This document shows positions 24,601 through 35,069 of a stretch of DNA of 64,000 nucleotides, one piece after another (positions within the stretch are counted from its first letter, which is position 1; each line of letters begins with the position of its first letter). Source of the stretch: Augochlora pura (Eukaryota; Arthropoda; Insecta; Hymenoptera; Halictidae). The position numbers were made by a program, and so were the translations under genes. The notes under the pieces were generated by a model that saw only the letters and a list, made by a program, of their open reading frames with translations, searched no databases and had not been told where the DNA came from. Location: positions 16,588,545 through 16,652,544 of the forward strand of contig NC_135775.1 in assembly GCF_028453695.1 (NCBI RefSeq), given 5' to 3'.

Positions 24601-27600
24601 AGGCGAATCACTTCGTTTGCACAGCCTTTTCAATGGTGGAGGACTTGAGGCTGGTGGTGTTTTACTACGGTCCTCCTCCAAACTTGGTGAGATCAACCCA
24701 CGGCCATTTGATGTATGTATGTTGTTTGTTTTCAAATGCTACAATTATTGAATTGAAACAAAATTAGCATATTATAATAAATTTTTTATAAGAAACACTT
24801 AAATGAGAACAATAAATTCAACCACCTAGCATAACTTTTATCTTTTACATTAATTCAAATGCATTTAAGTTCTGCAATAAACTTTGTGTATACATCTCAA
24901 TTTATGAAACAGTATTATACAAAAACCTTGAAAGTATTGAAATTTGAATTATCATAAACTGAAAATTTATCTTTATAACTTTTCTAATCTACAAACCTTT
25001 TCGTTGTTGTGCTGAATATTTTGAGAGTCGGTGAGGCCACGGATTTGCAGAGACTCAGCAGTTCGTAGAAATGTAGGCAATTCAGCTTGAGATATGTTAA
25101 CTTCCCCAGCATACATGAACTCCAAAAGTGACTGTAGGTGTTCGAACTCTACATCTCGCATGAATATTATTGGATGCTTGCATGGATTTGTCTATAAAAG
25201 TGAATTCATATGGAAATATAAGTATAAGAATGAAATCATACTCTTTTTGATAATAATACCTATATCTATACCTATAATGAATTTATTTTACTATTTTACA
25301 ATAATTATAATATGTAAATCAGTATATATAATAAATATTACTAGTAAATCACACTAAATGCTCAATGCTAACATTTATGTGAAATGTTTCTGATTACTTC
25401 AAGAATACTATAACTATTAATATAATTTATAAAAACAAAATATTAATTATACTGAAGCAAACAAAATTTTGTATAATTTGAGAGGTAATAAAGTTAAGAA
25501 ACTATTAACTTTTATAAATACATAAATTATTTTTTATAGGCAAAAAATTCATACAAATTTTCAGGAATAAAATTCTGTATAACTTGTTCGTTAGAAAAAC
25601 TGTTACTGCCAGATCAATATGTTTTAACTCATACATGATAACTTGTTTTGATTACAGATAATAATAATGTTTACAAAAATTGACTTATTTAAACATAATT
25701 TTGCGTATTTCTCTTTAATAACTATATTAATGGTATTCTTCATTTCTATATATTTGTAAGAGAAAATTTGTTTCCATGTAATTCAACATAAAAATGTTTC
25801 ATTGGAGGGAATCCATCTGTGTATATTATATGTAATAATATAAAACTTCAAGAGATAGTTATTAATTCTAAATTTTAGTAGACACTACATAAACTTAAAT
25901 ATCTTAACAAACTCCTTAGCCAATACACTTGAAGATAGTAATACAATGAGATAGTAAATCTGGTGGATATCATGAGAGCAGAAAAATGACATCTCATGCA
26001 GTGATGTGCAAAACAACTCCCTTATGAAGTAATGGAAAACTTATACTTTATTACTTCCAATTAGATGAATATTTACACAGAAATTCCTAAGTTTATAAAA
26101 ATAAAATACATGTGCTCTCCCTTTCTCAAATTGTGCATTAATTAACATAAAGTAATGTGGTTTTTATTATCAAAACAATTTCAAGTACAAAAAGAGTAAA
26201 ATTGCTTATAATTTATATATAACATTGTTCAAATATCTTAAACATTATATTAAAGTTAATAAAAAGGAAAACCCTAAAACTATATACATGCATATGTTGA
26301 GTGTACCAAAATAATGTCATTATTACTAACTAGTTAGAAAAGTCATAACTTAAAACCTGGTATGTACTTATATACTAGAAATTTATTTATCCAATCATGT
26401 TCCCCGGCCTTACAAAGATACCCAGGGGTATGAATAATAGGTAAGAATAATAGTAAATTAATGCGACTATTATTATATAATTAATAAAGAAAATTTATAC
26501 TTCTTAAATTAAAAAATTTTAATCATACTTGTTAACATACATAGAAAAATTATAGAACTAACTAAAAATTTCAAATAATTACTTATATATTTTATAAATC
26601 TCAACAATATCTTAATTTATAGCTTACAAAACATATGTTTCAAAGTATTAAATGTAGGAGAATGTGAATAAAATAATAATGACTATCCAAATTAATAATT
26701 TTTGAATAACTATCTTTTAATAACTTTTAATAACATCAGTAAGTACCATTTGTACTCTATATTTTGATATTTAGTGCCTGTTGCTATATTTTTTAGATAT
26801 ATACACACAATGTTATATATATCGTAATAATAACTCGTAAACCTTTATAAAGAATAAATTTGAACATTTTACTATTACTATGATTAATATATAATACTGC
26901 GATGCATATCTTTCTCTTTAGATATACAAACTCATATTTTTTGTGCAAAATTATATAATTTAATATGTTTTTAAATACAACATATGATAAACAAAACAAA
27001 ATACAAATCAACTTCTATCAATTTATAATTTAATGTATAAGAACATAATGTTTCGATAAAACTAAGCTAGAAATTCATGACAGTCTTAGTATATAACATA
27101 CTATGAGTATTTGATGCAATTGAATCAAATTCTTCTAAAGAATCACAAAGTCTTTTTCATTTCGAACCCAACAAAATTTATTGTTAAGAAGATAAGCATG
27201 TAATGAATGTAAGTTCTTGTAAATTTGTTTGTACGTAAGATTGCTTTTATGAAAATCCATAATAAGCTTGTGAAGTTTTCTGATATTAGATTTAAAATTT
27301 TGTTTAAAAGGAATAAGAAATTCTACAAATACTGCAAAGATGTTCATACGCATCAAAAGCATATATTACACATGAATGGAAGACTATCTCAGTAAATATA
27401 TTTTTGTGTTTCACATTTCATAATCATTTTAGTATTCACAGAATAATTATGGCATACATGTAAATAATATATTAACAATGCGTAATAGTAAAATCAATCA
27501 AAACATTCTTGAATTACTACCAAACAAATAATGTGCAAAAACATGTATCTTATGCAAAACATATATGAGCTACTGCACGAGACGTCACGCATACACATAC

Positions 27601-27968
27601 GAAGCTATACACATATACACGTATAAATGAGAATTTTGGGCAAGTACTTTAATTTCACCGCATCAAATCCAAAGCATGATTCTCAAAGAAGGTAAGAATG
27701 CACAGGCGAGGGGTGGGGAGGGGGGGATATCAAGCAAGTCGCATTGAAGAGAGAAGCAAGGCGGGGAAGGTTTTCTAACCTTGAACAACTCCTTGAAGTA
27801 AGGGCTGCACGCGGAGAGGACAACCTTGTGCGCCTGGAGACGCCTACCATCGCAAGCGAAGGTGACATCAACGAAGTCCTCGTCATCTCTGAGGGCCTCG
27901 AATTGGCTGGTGATGTTAGCTTGAAAGTTGTTCCAACGCAAGCAAAACTGCTGCTGACTATCCGTCAT
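21147..27968 (-). CDS. BTB/POZ, C2H2 zinc-finger transcription factor (six exons)
   Basis: Spliced CDS: 27780-27968, 24997-25191, 24484-24738, 23967-24102, 23735-23845, 21147-21622. Every junction is GT/AG, all phases agree, and the sum is 1362 nt (453 residues plus stop). The start is the ATG at 27966-27968, because MTDSQQQFCLRWNNFQ is the classical N-terminus of the insect tramtrack-group BTB domain. BTB covers about residues 5-125 (RWNNFQ, AHKVVLSACSPYF, NPCKHPI, LLEFMYAGEVN, LQIRGLT). Then come a Ser/Pro-rich linker with a basic patch PPLKRLCKR near 163-171, an acidic segment near 220, a polyglycine run near 259-272, and C2H2 fingers at 309-330 and 337-358 (both C-X2-C-X12-H-X4-H), followed by a Gln-rich tail. 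Known: such proteins dimerise through BTB and bind DNA in the nucleus, usually as developmental repressors. The orthologue (ttk, lola, broad and abrupt are relatives) cannot be named from sequence alone. Introns: 2112, 121, 381, 258 and 2588 bp. Confidence 0.93.
21623..23734 (-). other. BTB gene intron 5
   Basis: Large intron between the common exons and the finger exon. I searched it for a second C2H2 exon and saw none. It contains the CT-rich microsatellite at 23462-23551. Confidence 0.7.
23462..23551. repeat. CT-rich microsatellite
   Basis: Interrupted pyrimidine (CT)n tract in intron 5 of the BTB gene. Confidence 0.9.
23735..23845 (-). CDS. BTB gene exon 5 (polyglycine, alternative-splice candidate)
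   Basis: Acceptor TTTTTAG, donor AAG|GTAAGT (near-perfect); 111 nt, phase 1 at both ends. Encodes a Gly-rich run and ends MELNQEQQ. It is the common exon to which a DNA-binding 3' exon is joined. Confidence 0.88.
23967..24102 (-). CDS. BTB gene exon 4 (acidic linker)
   Basis: Acceptor GTACTCCAG, donor CAAG|GTAATT; 136 nt, ends in phase 1. Contains PKIELPEYGSDDD. Confidence 0.9.
24484..24738 (-). CDS. BTB gene exon 3 (Ser/Pro linker)
   Basis: Acceptor AATTGTAG, donor GAG|GTTAGT; 85 codons, phase 0 at both ends. Low-complexity, Ser/Pro-rich, with a basic stretch that could serve as a nuclear localisation signal. Confidence 0.9.
24997..25191 (-). CDS. BTB gene exon 2 (second half of BTB)
   Basis: Acceptor TTTTATAG, donor AAG|GTTTGT; 65 codons, phase 0 at both ends. 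Begins TNPCKHPIIF and contains the LLEFMYAGEVN signature. The intron falls at the position typical for tramtrack-group BTB genes, after the YFKELFK segment. Confidence 0.93.
25192..27779 (-). other. BTB gene intron 1
   Basis: Very AT-rich, with no recognisable exon or mobile element. It separates the two halves of the BTB domain. Confidence 0.75.
27780..27968 (-). CDS. BTB gene exon 1 (start codon, first half of BTB)
   Basis: 63 codons, phase 0 at its 3' end, donor AAG|GTTAGA. The open frame extends 35 codons 5' of the chosen ATG, but that part is a translated GA microsatellite (RERERE) and belongs to the 5' UTR. Confidence 0.93.
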
Positions 27969-28420
27969 TCTCCTCGCTCGACTCCCTTCGACCTCCTCTG
28001 TCTCTCTCTCTCTCTCTCTTAAGCTGAGAACCCCCCACCACCCACCCTCTGTCCGTCTCTCTTTTACTTTCACCTTCTTCTATTTCTATCCTTGTTCCGC
28101 TTTTTCCTTCTTACTGACGGCACCGCTGTTCTTTCCTCGTCGCACACTTTGACTTCTCGAATGTGTATCTTTCTCTGTTTTTTTTCCTTCCAGGAGACAC
28201 TTTAAGATTTTTTGAAAAATATTCAATTATGGAAGATTCATTGAGACGAAGAGGGTGAGGGTGGCTTCACAGGTTAGGGTAGCCTGTTTTAATGCACCCT
28301 CGTGCCAGTAGTTTCAGATGAGGCTCCCATTACTCTGGAAAAAAAATGGCAGGTGCAAAAAGTGCAATCGATGACTGAAGAGGAGATGTGTGCGTGGGGA
28401 GAATCGATAGACGGCTTACC
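27969..28420 (-). promoter_or_regulatory. 5' UTR region of the BTB gene, candidate upstream non-coding exon
   Basis: A (CT)n run at about 27999-28020 precedes the ATG. On the minus strand GAACGTTG|GTAAGC puts a good donor just below 28420, so an upstream non-coding exon may end there. A matching acceptor before the start codon (candidate CTCAG near 28022-28026) has a poor pyrimidine tract. The exact first exon is unresolved. Confidence 0.35.
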
Positions 28421-30285
28421 AACGTTCCAGCAACAAATGTAAAGTGAGAAAGTAAATCCTCTATGCATAGTTCATTTTATTCATTTTTTCGTGTACCAAC
28501 ATTTTTCTTAATTTGCTCAATTTATAGAGGTAGTATTTTACTGTATTTTCAGTTATATTTAGGATCATATATAAAAAAGAACGAAATAAGAACTTTTAAT
28601 TTTTTAAAAATGTAAGTCTTCCAAGTTACTAGAACCTCATCTAGAGATTTTCCGTAATCTTTATGTGTTCGATCATTGACTACATATAGAAAAACCTCAT
28701 AGAATATGAAATTTTTGAATGTTTTAAAGCCGTAAGATACAATAGTAATTATCAATATTAATATAGTATTCAAAATACATAATCTGTAATGGATATTGCT
28801 TATGTAATGTGATATTATATGTAATTTTCTAACATAAAAATATAGATGTTTCTAAAAGTTGGAATTCATTATTATGTTTATTAACGTATACACTGGAAGA
28901 AATAATATTTTTTATTATATATATTGTATGTTATATTATATATAATGTACAACATTTATATTATTGTTCTATATGCGTTGCTAAGCAATTAAATTTGTGA
29001 CATCATTTATTGAAAAATTATATAAACTGCAGAAAATATACGCCATTATAATTATTTTATACCATCTTTCTATTAAAAGCTATAAATTATCAATACTTTT
29101 GGTGATTTTATTGGTCCTCAATAAATTATTTCCCTATCCATATCCATTACATATCTAAAATAAACATTTATTATTACAGAAAAAACTAATATTAAAATAG
29201 GTTTAAACTTATAATTTGTATGCTTCGTTTTTAATTTTTATACATTTCCAAAACTATACATTTAAATTATTCGAAATTATATGTTTTAACGATTTATTTC
29301 CATTTTCGTATATTTAATAACAATAAATTCTTCTCCTGAGTAGATATACAACATTGAGGCTGAAATTATAAAGAATTAAGTAGTAAGTGAAATATATCAT
29401 ACAAAACGAGATAACTGTAATTATCAATCCTTTATGTAATATACATATGTATTACATTAGATAAAATTATCCATTCTTCATATTTCTTCAGAAGTTTATA
29501 AGAGTGTATTAAATTTCTTGATTATTATAAAAATTTTCGAGTAACTGTTGCAGAAGAATACGTAATCTGTACGTTATACTAGTGTTACTAAATAATTACT
29601 AATAAAATAATGGATATGTTGGAGTAATAAATATTTATTTCGAATATTAAAAAATTATAGATACGGAACCACATTGTAAATAATTTTTAAAAATTTGAAA
29701 TATGAAATCATTACGTTATCAACAATTTTCAAATCGAAAAGATGTTAAACGACTTGCTATTTGTGAAAATTCTTGAATCATTATTGAAAAATTGTGAAAA
29801 GTGTGTCAAAGATATGAAGTAAACATTGATAAACAGTCATTTATTTGTACCTACAGTACGTATGAAAAAAAAACATGATATATCTTTACTAACACAAATG
29901 TATAGAAATAGTAAGTAATGATACAGAAATATATTAATTTAGTAAATGTTTTATTTTAAACATATAATAAAAATTGAACAAAATATCAATTTTCTGTCAC
30001 TTCTTATTTAACAGGTAGTACATAAAATAGACAATATCTAGAGCCATCACCATTCTATTTATACAAACAAATAGGGGAAGTTAAAACTCTATTAGACAAG
30101 ATAAATATCTTTAACTGAAAAGAAAATTCAGATGTAATAAACGTTTCTGTTTATTTTATATCTTTTTAGTACAACTTTAAACTCGTGAAGCAACTGATAA
30201 AGGAAAAAGGACTGAAGGAAAATCTTCCGTGAAAATAGAACTATAGCTAGTTTCCACATCCTATAAATTCAAATACATTTTATCA
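28421..30285. other. AT-rich intergenic space between divergent genes
   Basis: No exon or mobile element recognised. It should contain the promoters of the minus-strand BTB gene and the plus-strand small gene, but no core promoter motif stands out. Confidence 0.45.
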
Positions 30286-30484
30286 CCCGGTATATGCTCG
30301 TCTTCGCAGCTTCGGACAGCTTCGGGCCGTCATGGACGCCCGAAATTTCTTCAGAAAATAATTCTTTAGGGAAATTTTCATATTATTCTGTTGTGGCAAA
30401 TGTGAAAAATATTTGATGATAAATCAACCAAATTCCAGACAATTTTCAGTTATGTGACACAAGCAGAACATGTCGGAAAGTCAG
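30286..30484 (+). promoter_or_regulatory. Candidate first exon of the small plus-strand gene
   Basis: A short GC-richer patch (30297-30350) opens this exon, which ends at a perfect donor, CAG|GTGAGT (30485). An upstream ORF, ATGGACGCCCGA..., of nine codons begins at 30332 in a good initiation context. The main ATG candidate at 30470 encodes MSESQ before the donor. Confidence 0.45.
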
Positions 30485-32013
30485 GTGAGTCAGATCTTCT
30501 TGTTTTCCACTCAATTTCCTTGCTTTGTAACATGTTTTCTTCTTCCCTTCTTAACATTTTATAAATGAAAACTTATCAAACATTGACGAAATGTATTAGG
30601 AAACAAAAATCAATGCGAAGATTATGATCATTGTTTTTAACCTCGTTTCGAAAGGTTACTGCGGACAACTTAATCGATACATTGTCCTCCAATTTCATTT
30701 CCTCGTGTAATAACGAACATGATCAACTATTTCCTAATCATTATATTTAACTGTATGATTTTTTAAACTTTTTAAAATGGGAAAATATTGAGTTTTTCGC
30801 GTCTAAATGGTGCATGTTAGAGGTTGAAACGTCGCTGTAACCTTTATTAGGTTAACCTTTCTTCCAAGGGTAATTTTATGTTTAGTTTCATTCAAATGTG
30901 GCCAATGTTTTGTTCATATTTATAAAAGAATATGTAATTCCTTAGAATATATTGGCATTAAGTATTTTAATATGACAAAATATATTTGAATTATTTAGAT
31001 AGGTATTAAGTTGTGTTGTGATGAATAGGAAAATACAAAATGTAATGTACAAAAATTCATCCAATAAAAACATTGCAGTGTATGCCGTATTCTGACTTTT
31101 CACAAATATAAGATAGTATGTTATGTTTGCATGATCATTATTTGAACTAGTTCATATCAATCGTTGGTACATTACATATATTTAGTTTTCACACATGTAT
31201 ACTAGTTGTTTTATATCTATATAGTGTTTTTGCTTACTCTATATTTTACTTTTATTCTATATGCACAGAACACATGATCTTAGTCTTTCGAAGTATACAT
31301 TGAAATATTGTGTTATTTCAATAAAAACACTATTAGGTTGGTATTGTTATTATTTTATTATGTATATAATTTAATTGTCCTTTACTTTTACAATACCAGT
31401 GTTGTATGATATAGTAGCTCCATCAGTTATCGAAGATCTAATCATTTAGATCTAAAGATTCTTCTGTAGATAATGAGATTTATATCTATTGTATCCATTC
31501 AATGAGGCTTATACTTGAATTAGTTTCATTTAGTGTCTATATAACTTAAACAGTGTATGTTCTAAATTGTTTCATTTTCTTTAACTAATTTTAAATATTT
31601 AGTTTTTATTAGTTTTGGAATATTTATGAATTATTTTATTTTAATTATTAAACATTTTTTTGTGCTTACAGAATTTGTACAGTGTCTTCTTTTGGTGATC
31701 GTTGTGGTTTCCCTAGTGGAAACCAAAAATTACATACTACGCCACGGTGAGTTCATTATTATTTTCTTTTATTGTTTGTGGGATTTGAAATTATTGGGCT
31801 AATTAAAAATTATTTTGTATTTATTAAATAGTTCAGAAATTACTTATGCTTTTTATGATACCTTGTCAAAAGTAACTAACATTGAGCAGGCTATATTTTT
31901 AATTCCAATACTTTTCATATATTTTCAAAAAACATATTTTGTTATTGCTTGCATTTTTTTTATTTCCTATGTCAGATAACTTTGTGTTTGTGTATATTGA
32001 ATGGTATGACTGA
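30470..32013 (+). CDS. Putative small single-pass membrane protein, about 40 residues
   Basis: Candidate exons: 30470-30479 (or to 30484), 31672-31746 and 31976-32013. The middle exon has a strong acceptor (TTTTTTTGTGCTTACAG) and a perfect donor (ACG|GTGAGT). It is 75 nt long and one frame encodes VQCLLLVIVVVSLVETKN, a clear transmembrane segment. The best first donor (CAG|GTGAGT) enters this exon in a different frame and gives only MSESQNLYSVFFW before a stop. The weaker donor 5 nt upstream (AAA|GTCAGG) enters the hydrophobic frame and, through acceptor ATGTCAG at 31975, yields about 40 residues ending in EWYD and a TGA. Which reading is right cannot be settled here. A one-base assembly error in the middle exon would also reconcile the good donor with the hydrophobic frame. 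Candidate poly(A) signals lie near 32084 and 32274. Function unknown. Confidence 0.4.
31672..31746 (+). CDS. Exon encoding hydrophobic (transmembrane) segment
   Basis: Both splice sites are strong and the exon is a multiple of three. The frame offset by two nucleotides is fully open and encodes a 14-residue run of Leu/Val/Ile/Ser followed by ETKNYILRH, as expected for a membrane anchor with a polar cytosolic flank. The zero-offset frame has two stops. Confidence 0.5.
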
Positions 32014-34713
32014 GTCACTAATTAAAAATAAGAGGTTGCTAACTGTCAAAAAGTATAAATGCAACGTAGATGGCAGAACATTCAATAAACAAACTGTTGC
32101 ATCTTATCAGACAATTGTCATGTTGATCTTGGTATGGACTATTCTTACAATTAGAATAGCATTGCTTTCAACAACAAATTGGAAATCATACTGAATCATT
32201 TAAATGATGAACAAATACTAAGTTTTCAATATCATTCTATTATTTATTGTATATTATGATCTCTATAGTTTAGCAATAAATTTGTCTTACAAGTGTGCAT
32301 AAAAGTGAGATATAAAGTATCATAATATGCTCATATAATATTATCTTAATTAAAACTTTCGGTAAATTCCTTTATAAATTTAATGCGCATATTGTTACAT
32401 GTACTTGTTTATATTAATTAGTCTCTATGTTTTATTTTTTTATATACACTCGTTTTAATTGAAATCTCAGGCATTACCGTTCTGCTAAATTAGATGTAAA
32501 ATAATATATCATCTCGATCATTTTGAACGAGACAAGCGTGACGAAAAAATTATCAGAGTTTCGATGCTAACTGTACAATTGTTATCAGCATATACATATT
32601 AAATGATAACACGAAGGAAAAGATAGAGTGATTTGTAGAGATCGATAAATTGTTCAGAAGGTAACCAGTTGCTTGTTTGAAAGTTTCGGGATATCTGTGT
32701 CCGCATTTCAACGTGATATTTTTTTGACACGCGCAATTGTACGTCGGCATTACAAGTGAAATCCATACTTGGAAACCAACAAATTTGCGACAGCGAATCT
32801 TACATCTTTTTTTCTTTTGCAAACACGAAAGTCATACGTTTATAAACGGATAATCGTCTGCGTTTAATATTCTTCCGTGAACGCGGTGAACTTTTAGTTT
32901 CACGTTTCCAAGTGAAACAAACGCGTTTTCGATCGTAGATTACCGAAGAAGCGATCAAAAACAACTAAAGCGTTTTGCTTTAGCGGGAAAAATTTCGTTA
33001 AAAATTTTCCATCCTCCGTTATCGTTACGAATTATTGAGACAATAGATCGACACGCGTGTGAAAAAATCCCGATCGTAAACCAAGACCAAAGGCGAATTT
33101 TTATGTCGGAGGATCGGTACTTCTGTAGTGGAAAATATTCTCTAAGGTGACACTTCGTGATAAATTCGTGCGAAATGATACTCAGAGGAATCGCGTTCGC
33201 CGAAGCAAGGCGAAACTCCGCCAGACGCATTCTGAAACCTCAAAATTCGAGTTGCGAAAAAGACAACGCCGAGTTGACCTACGACGGTGTCTTTTTTCGT
33301 AATTTGGGGACAAAGCAGACATTTTCGCAGTCGTTCGGCGAATATGGTTCACCATCTTTTGGCTTTGTAAGTTCTTTTGCTTGTTTTCCCTTTTTCAACG
33401 CAATCGAATCGCCTTTGTTCGAGGAGTGAAACTGTTTTCGTTCTCGTACCTTCATGGGACACGTTATTGGTTGAGATATTGCGTTTTGCGAAAGATACGG
33501 TGACGTTGCTTTCATTTGTGTTGTATTAAGTATTTAGAAACAATGTTTTATTCATTACTATTCGATGAAACAGAGGTTTCAACGTGAATTGAGAAAAGGT
33601 TTGAAGCATGAGATCTTCACACGAGATATCAACTAATAAGTAGATTCAAATTGTCTGTGAGAAACTTTGTAAATTTTTCGACAAATGCACCTTTGTTCGT
33701 AGGTATATTTAATCGATGTTATGCAACTTTTCCTGGTTTCCTAAGATTATATTAATAAAAATATAATATCAAGGAATACGGAAATGCTGTTCAGATTAAT
33801 ATTCTGTTATGTGCTCTTTAGTGAGCATAAATGGCCTCAAGCGCTTCATATCTTCGATCTAAACAGTTTCTACAGGTCAATTCGTTGAACATGTCGACTC
33901 CTTTTCTATTACCGCGAATTTCTATTCCTGATATATTAAAATTCGTTGAATCAGCGGTTTTGTAACGAGAAAGTTCTATTTAATTTTATTATTCATTTAC
34001 GCTTTGTTCAAATATTTTTAGTTATCTAGCAGCTTATGCCTCATATATGCTGCAATTACAGTCGCAGAATGCAAAATATTCGCCTGAATTCATAAGGTTT
34101 CACCAAAGTATTCTTTTAATAGTGGCTTCGACTCTACTTTCCTTATCGAAAATTTTAAAGTTAAATTCATTTGCTATAAATCCAAGGTCTCACGAATTTT
34201 TGTTCGGAGCATACCTTTGAACTTTATATACAAAACTATAATTATATAATTATTATATTTAATAATTGTGTATATAATAATTATGTACAATCTTTATTTG
34301 GGTTGTAGCATTCTACGATGCGGTTTTGGAAATTTCCCAGAGAATATAGCGATTAGTACACCCCCACTCTCATTTGTATTAATTGGGTTGAGTCAGAAGC
34401 TTCCACTTCCAATTTCCATGTTTCTGTCCATTGAAGACAATTGACAATTAACTTTTCCCGTATCACATGTCTCTGATTACATTGTACAATAAATTTGAAT
34501 GTTTCCTGTTTGCGTTCCGATAAATGGTAAATGATTCTTATAAAATTTGACATGCTGAAACGCAAATTCGTTGTTGGACAATATTATCATTACATTTAGT
34601 AACTATCGTCAATTTCAAACAATCAGATCAATTGTTTTATAGATCTCCGATATTTCGCCCCAAAAATTACAATGCATTTTATCCATCAGTTGAATATTAT
34701 TTTTGATTAATAG
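32014..34713. other. 3' UTR candidate, then non-coding stretch
   Basis: The first few hundred bases may be the 3' UTR of the small gene. A 62-codon ATG frame inside it (32000-32194, +) has one hydrophobic segment but no other support. 32.9-33.5 kb is less AT-rich with overlapping frames on both strands and no domain. Confidence 0.4.
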
Positions 34714-35069
34714 TAGTCCAGGGATCTTTACGCAAAATATAAATTTTCTTCATTAATTGCGACACACAGAAGCCGAGAATAATTTAATTTCTTTCATCAG
34801 GACTTTACCACGTATGAATAAAAAAATCCACACAATTCAAGTATTTTATTTAAATAAATTAAAATTTAAAAGTTAAGCTGTACAACATCAATTACTTTTT
34901 CAGTATGTTTACGTTTTGCGAATCTTAATAAAATTAGGAAGATATCATAGATTAGCGTAAGCATTAACTCTGAAATCTCAGCAAATTATGTTTCATCTTT
35001 CTTAAATTTATCATGGTTTTCGGTTTCACCCACCAATTCTTACTATAAATGCATAAAATTCACAGTCAA
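34714..35069. mobile_element. hAT-like MITE, copy 3
   Basis: Left end TAGTCCAGGGATCTTTACGC, right end ATAAAATTCACAGTCAA. Flanks ATTAATAG and ATTATTAT agree at 6 of 8 positions. Older and longer (356 bp) than most copies. Confidence 0.5.

Noticed and set aside
33157..33429. 90-codon plus frame with overlapping minus frames
   Set aside because: No domain and several competing frames; higher GC alone explains the openness.
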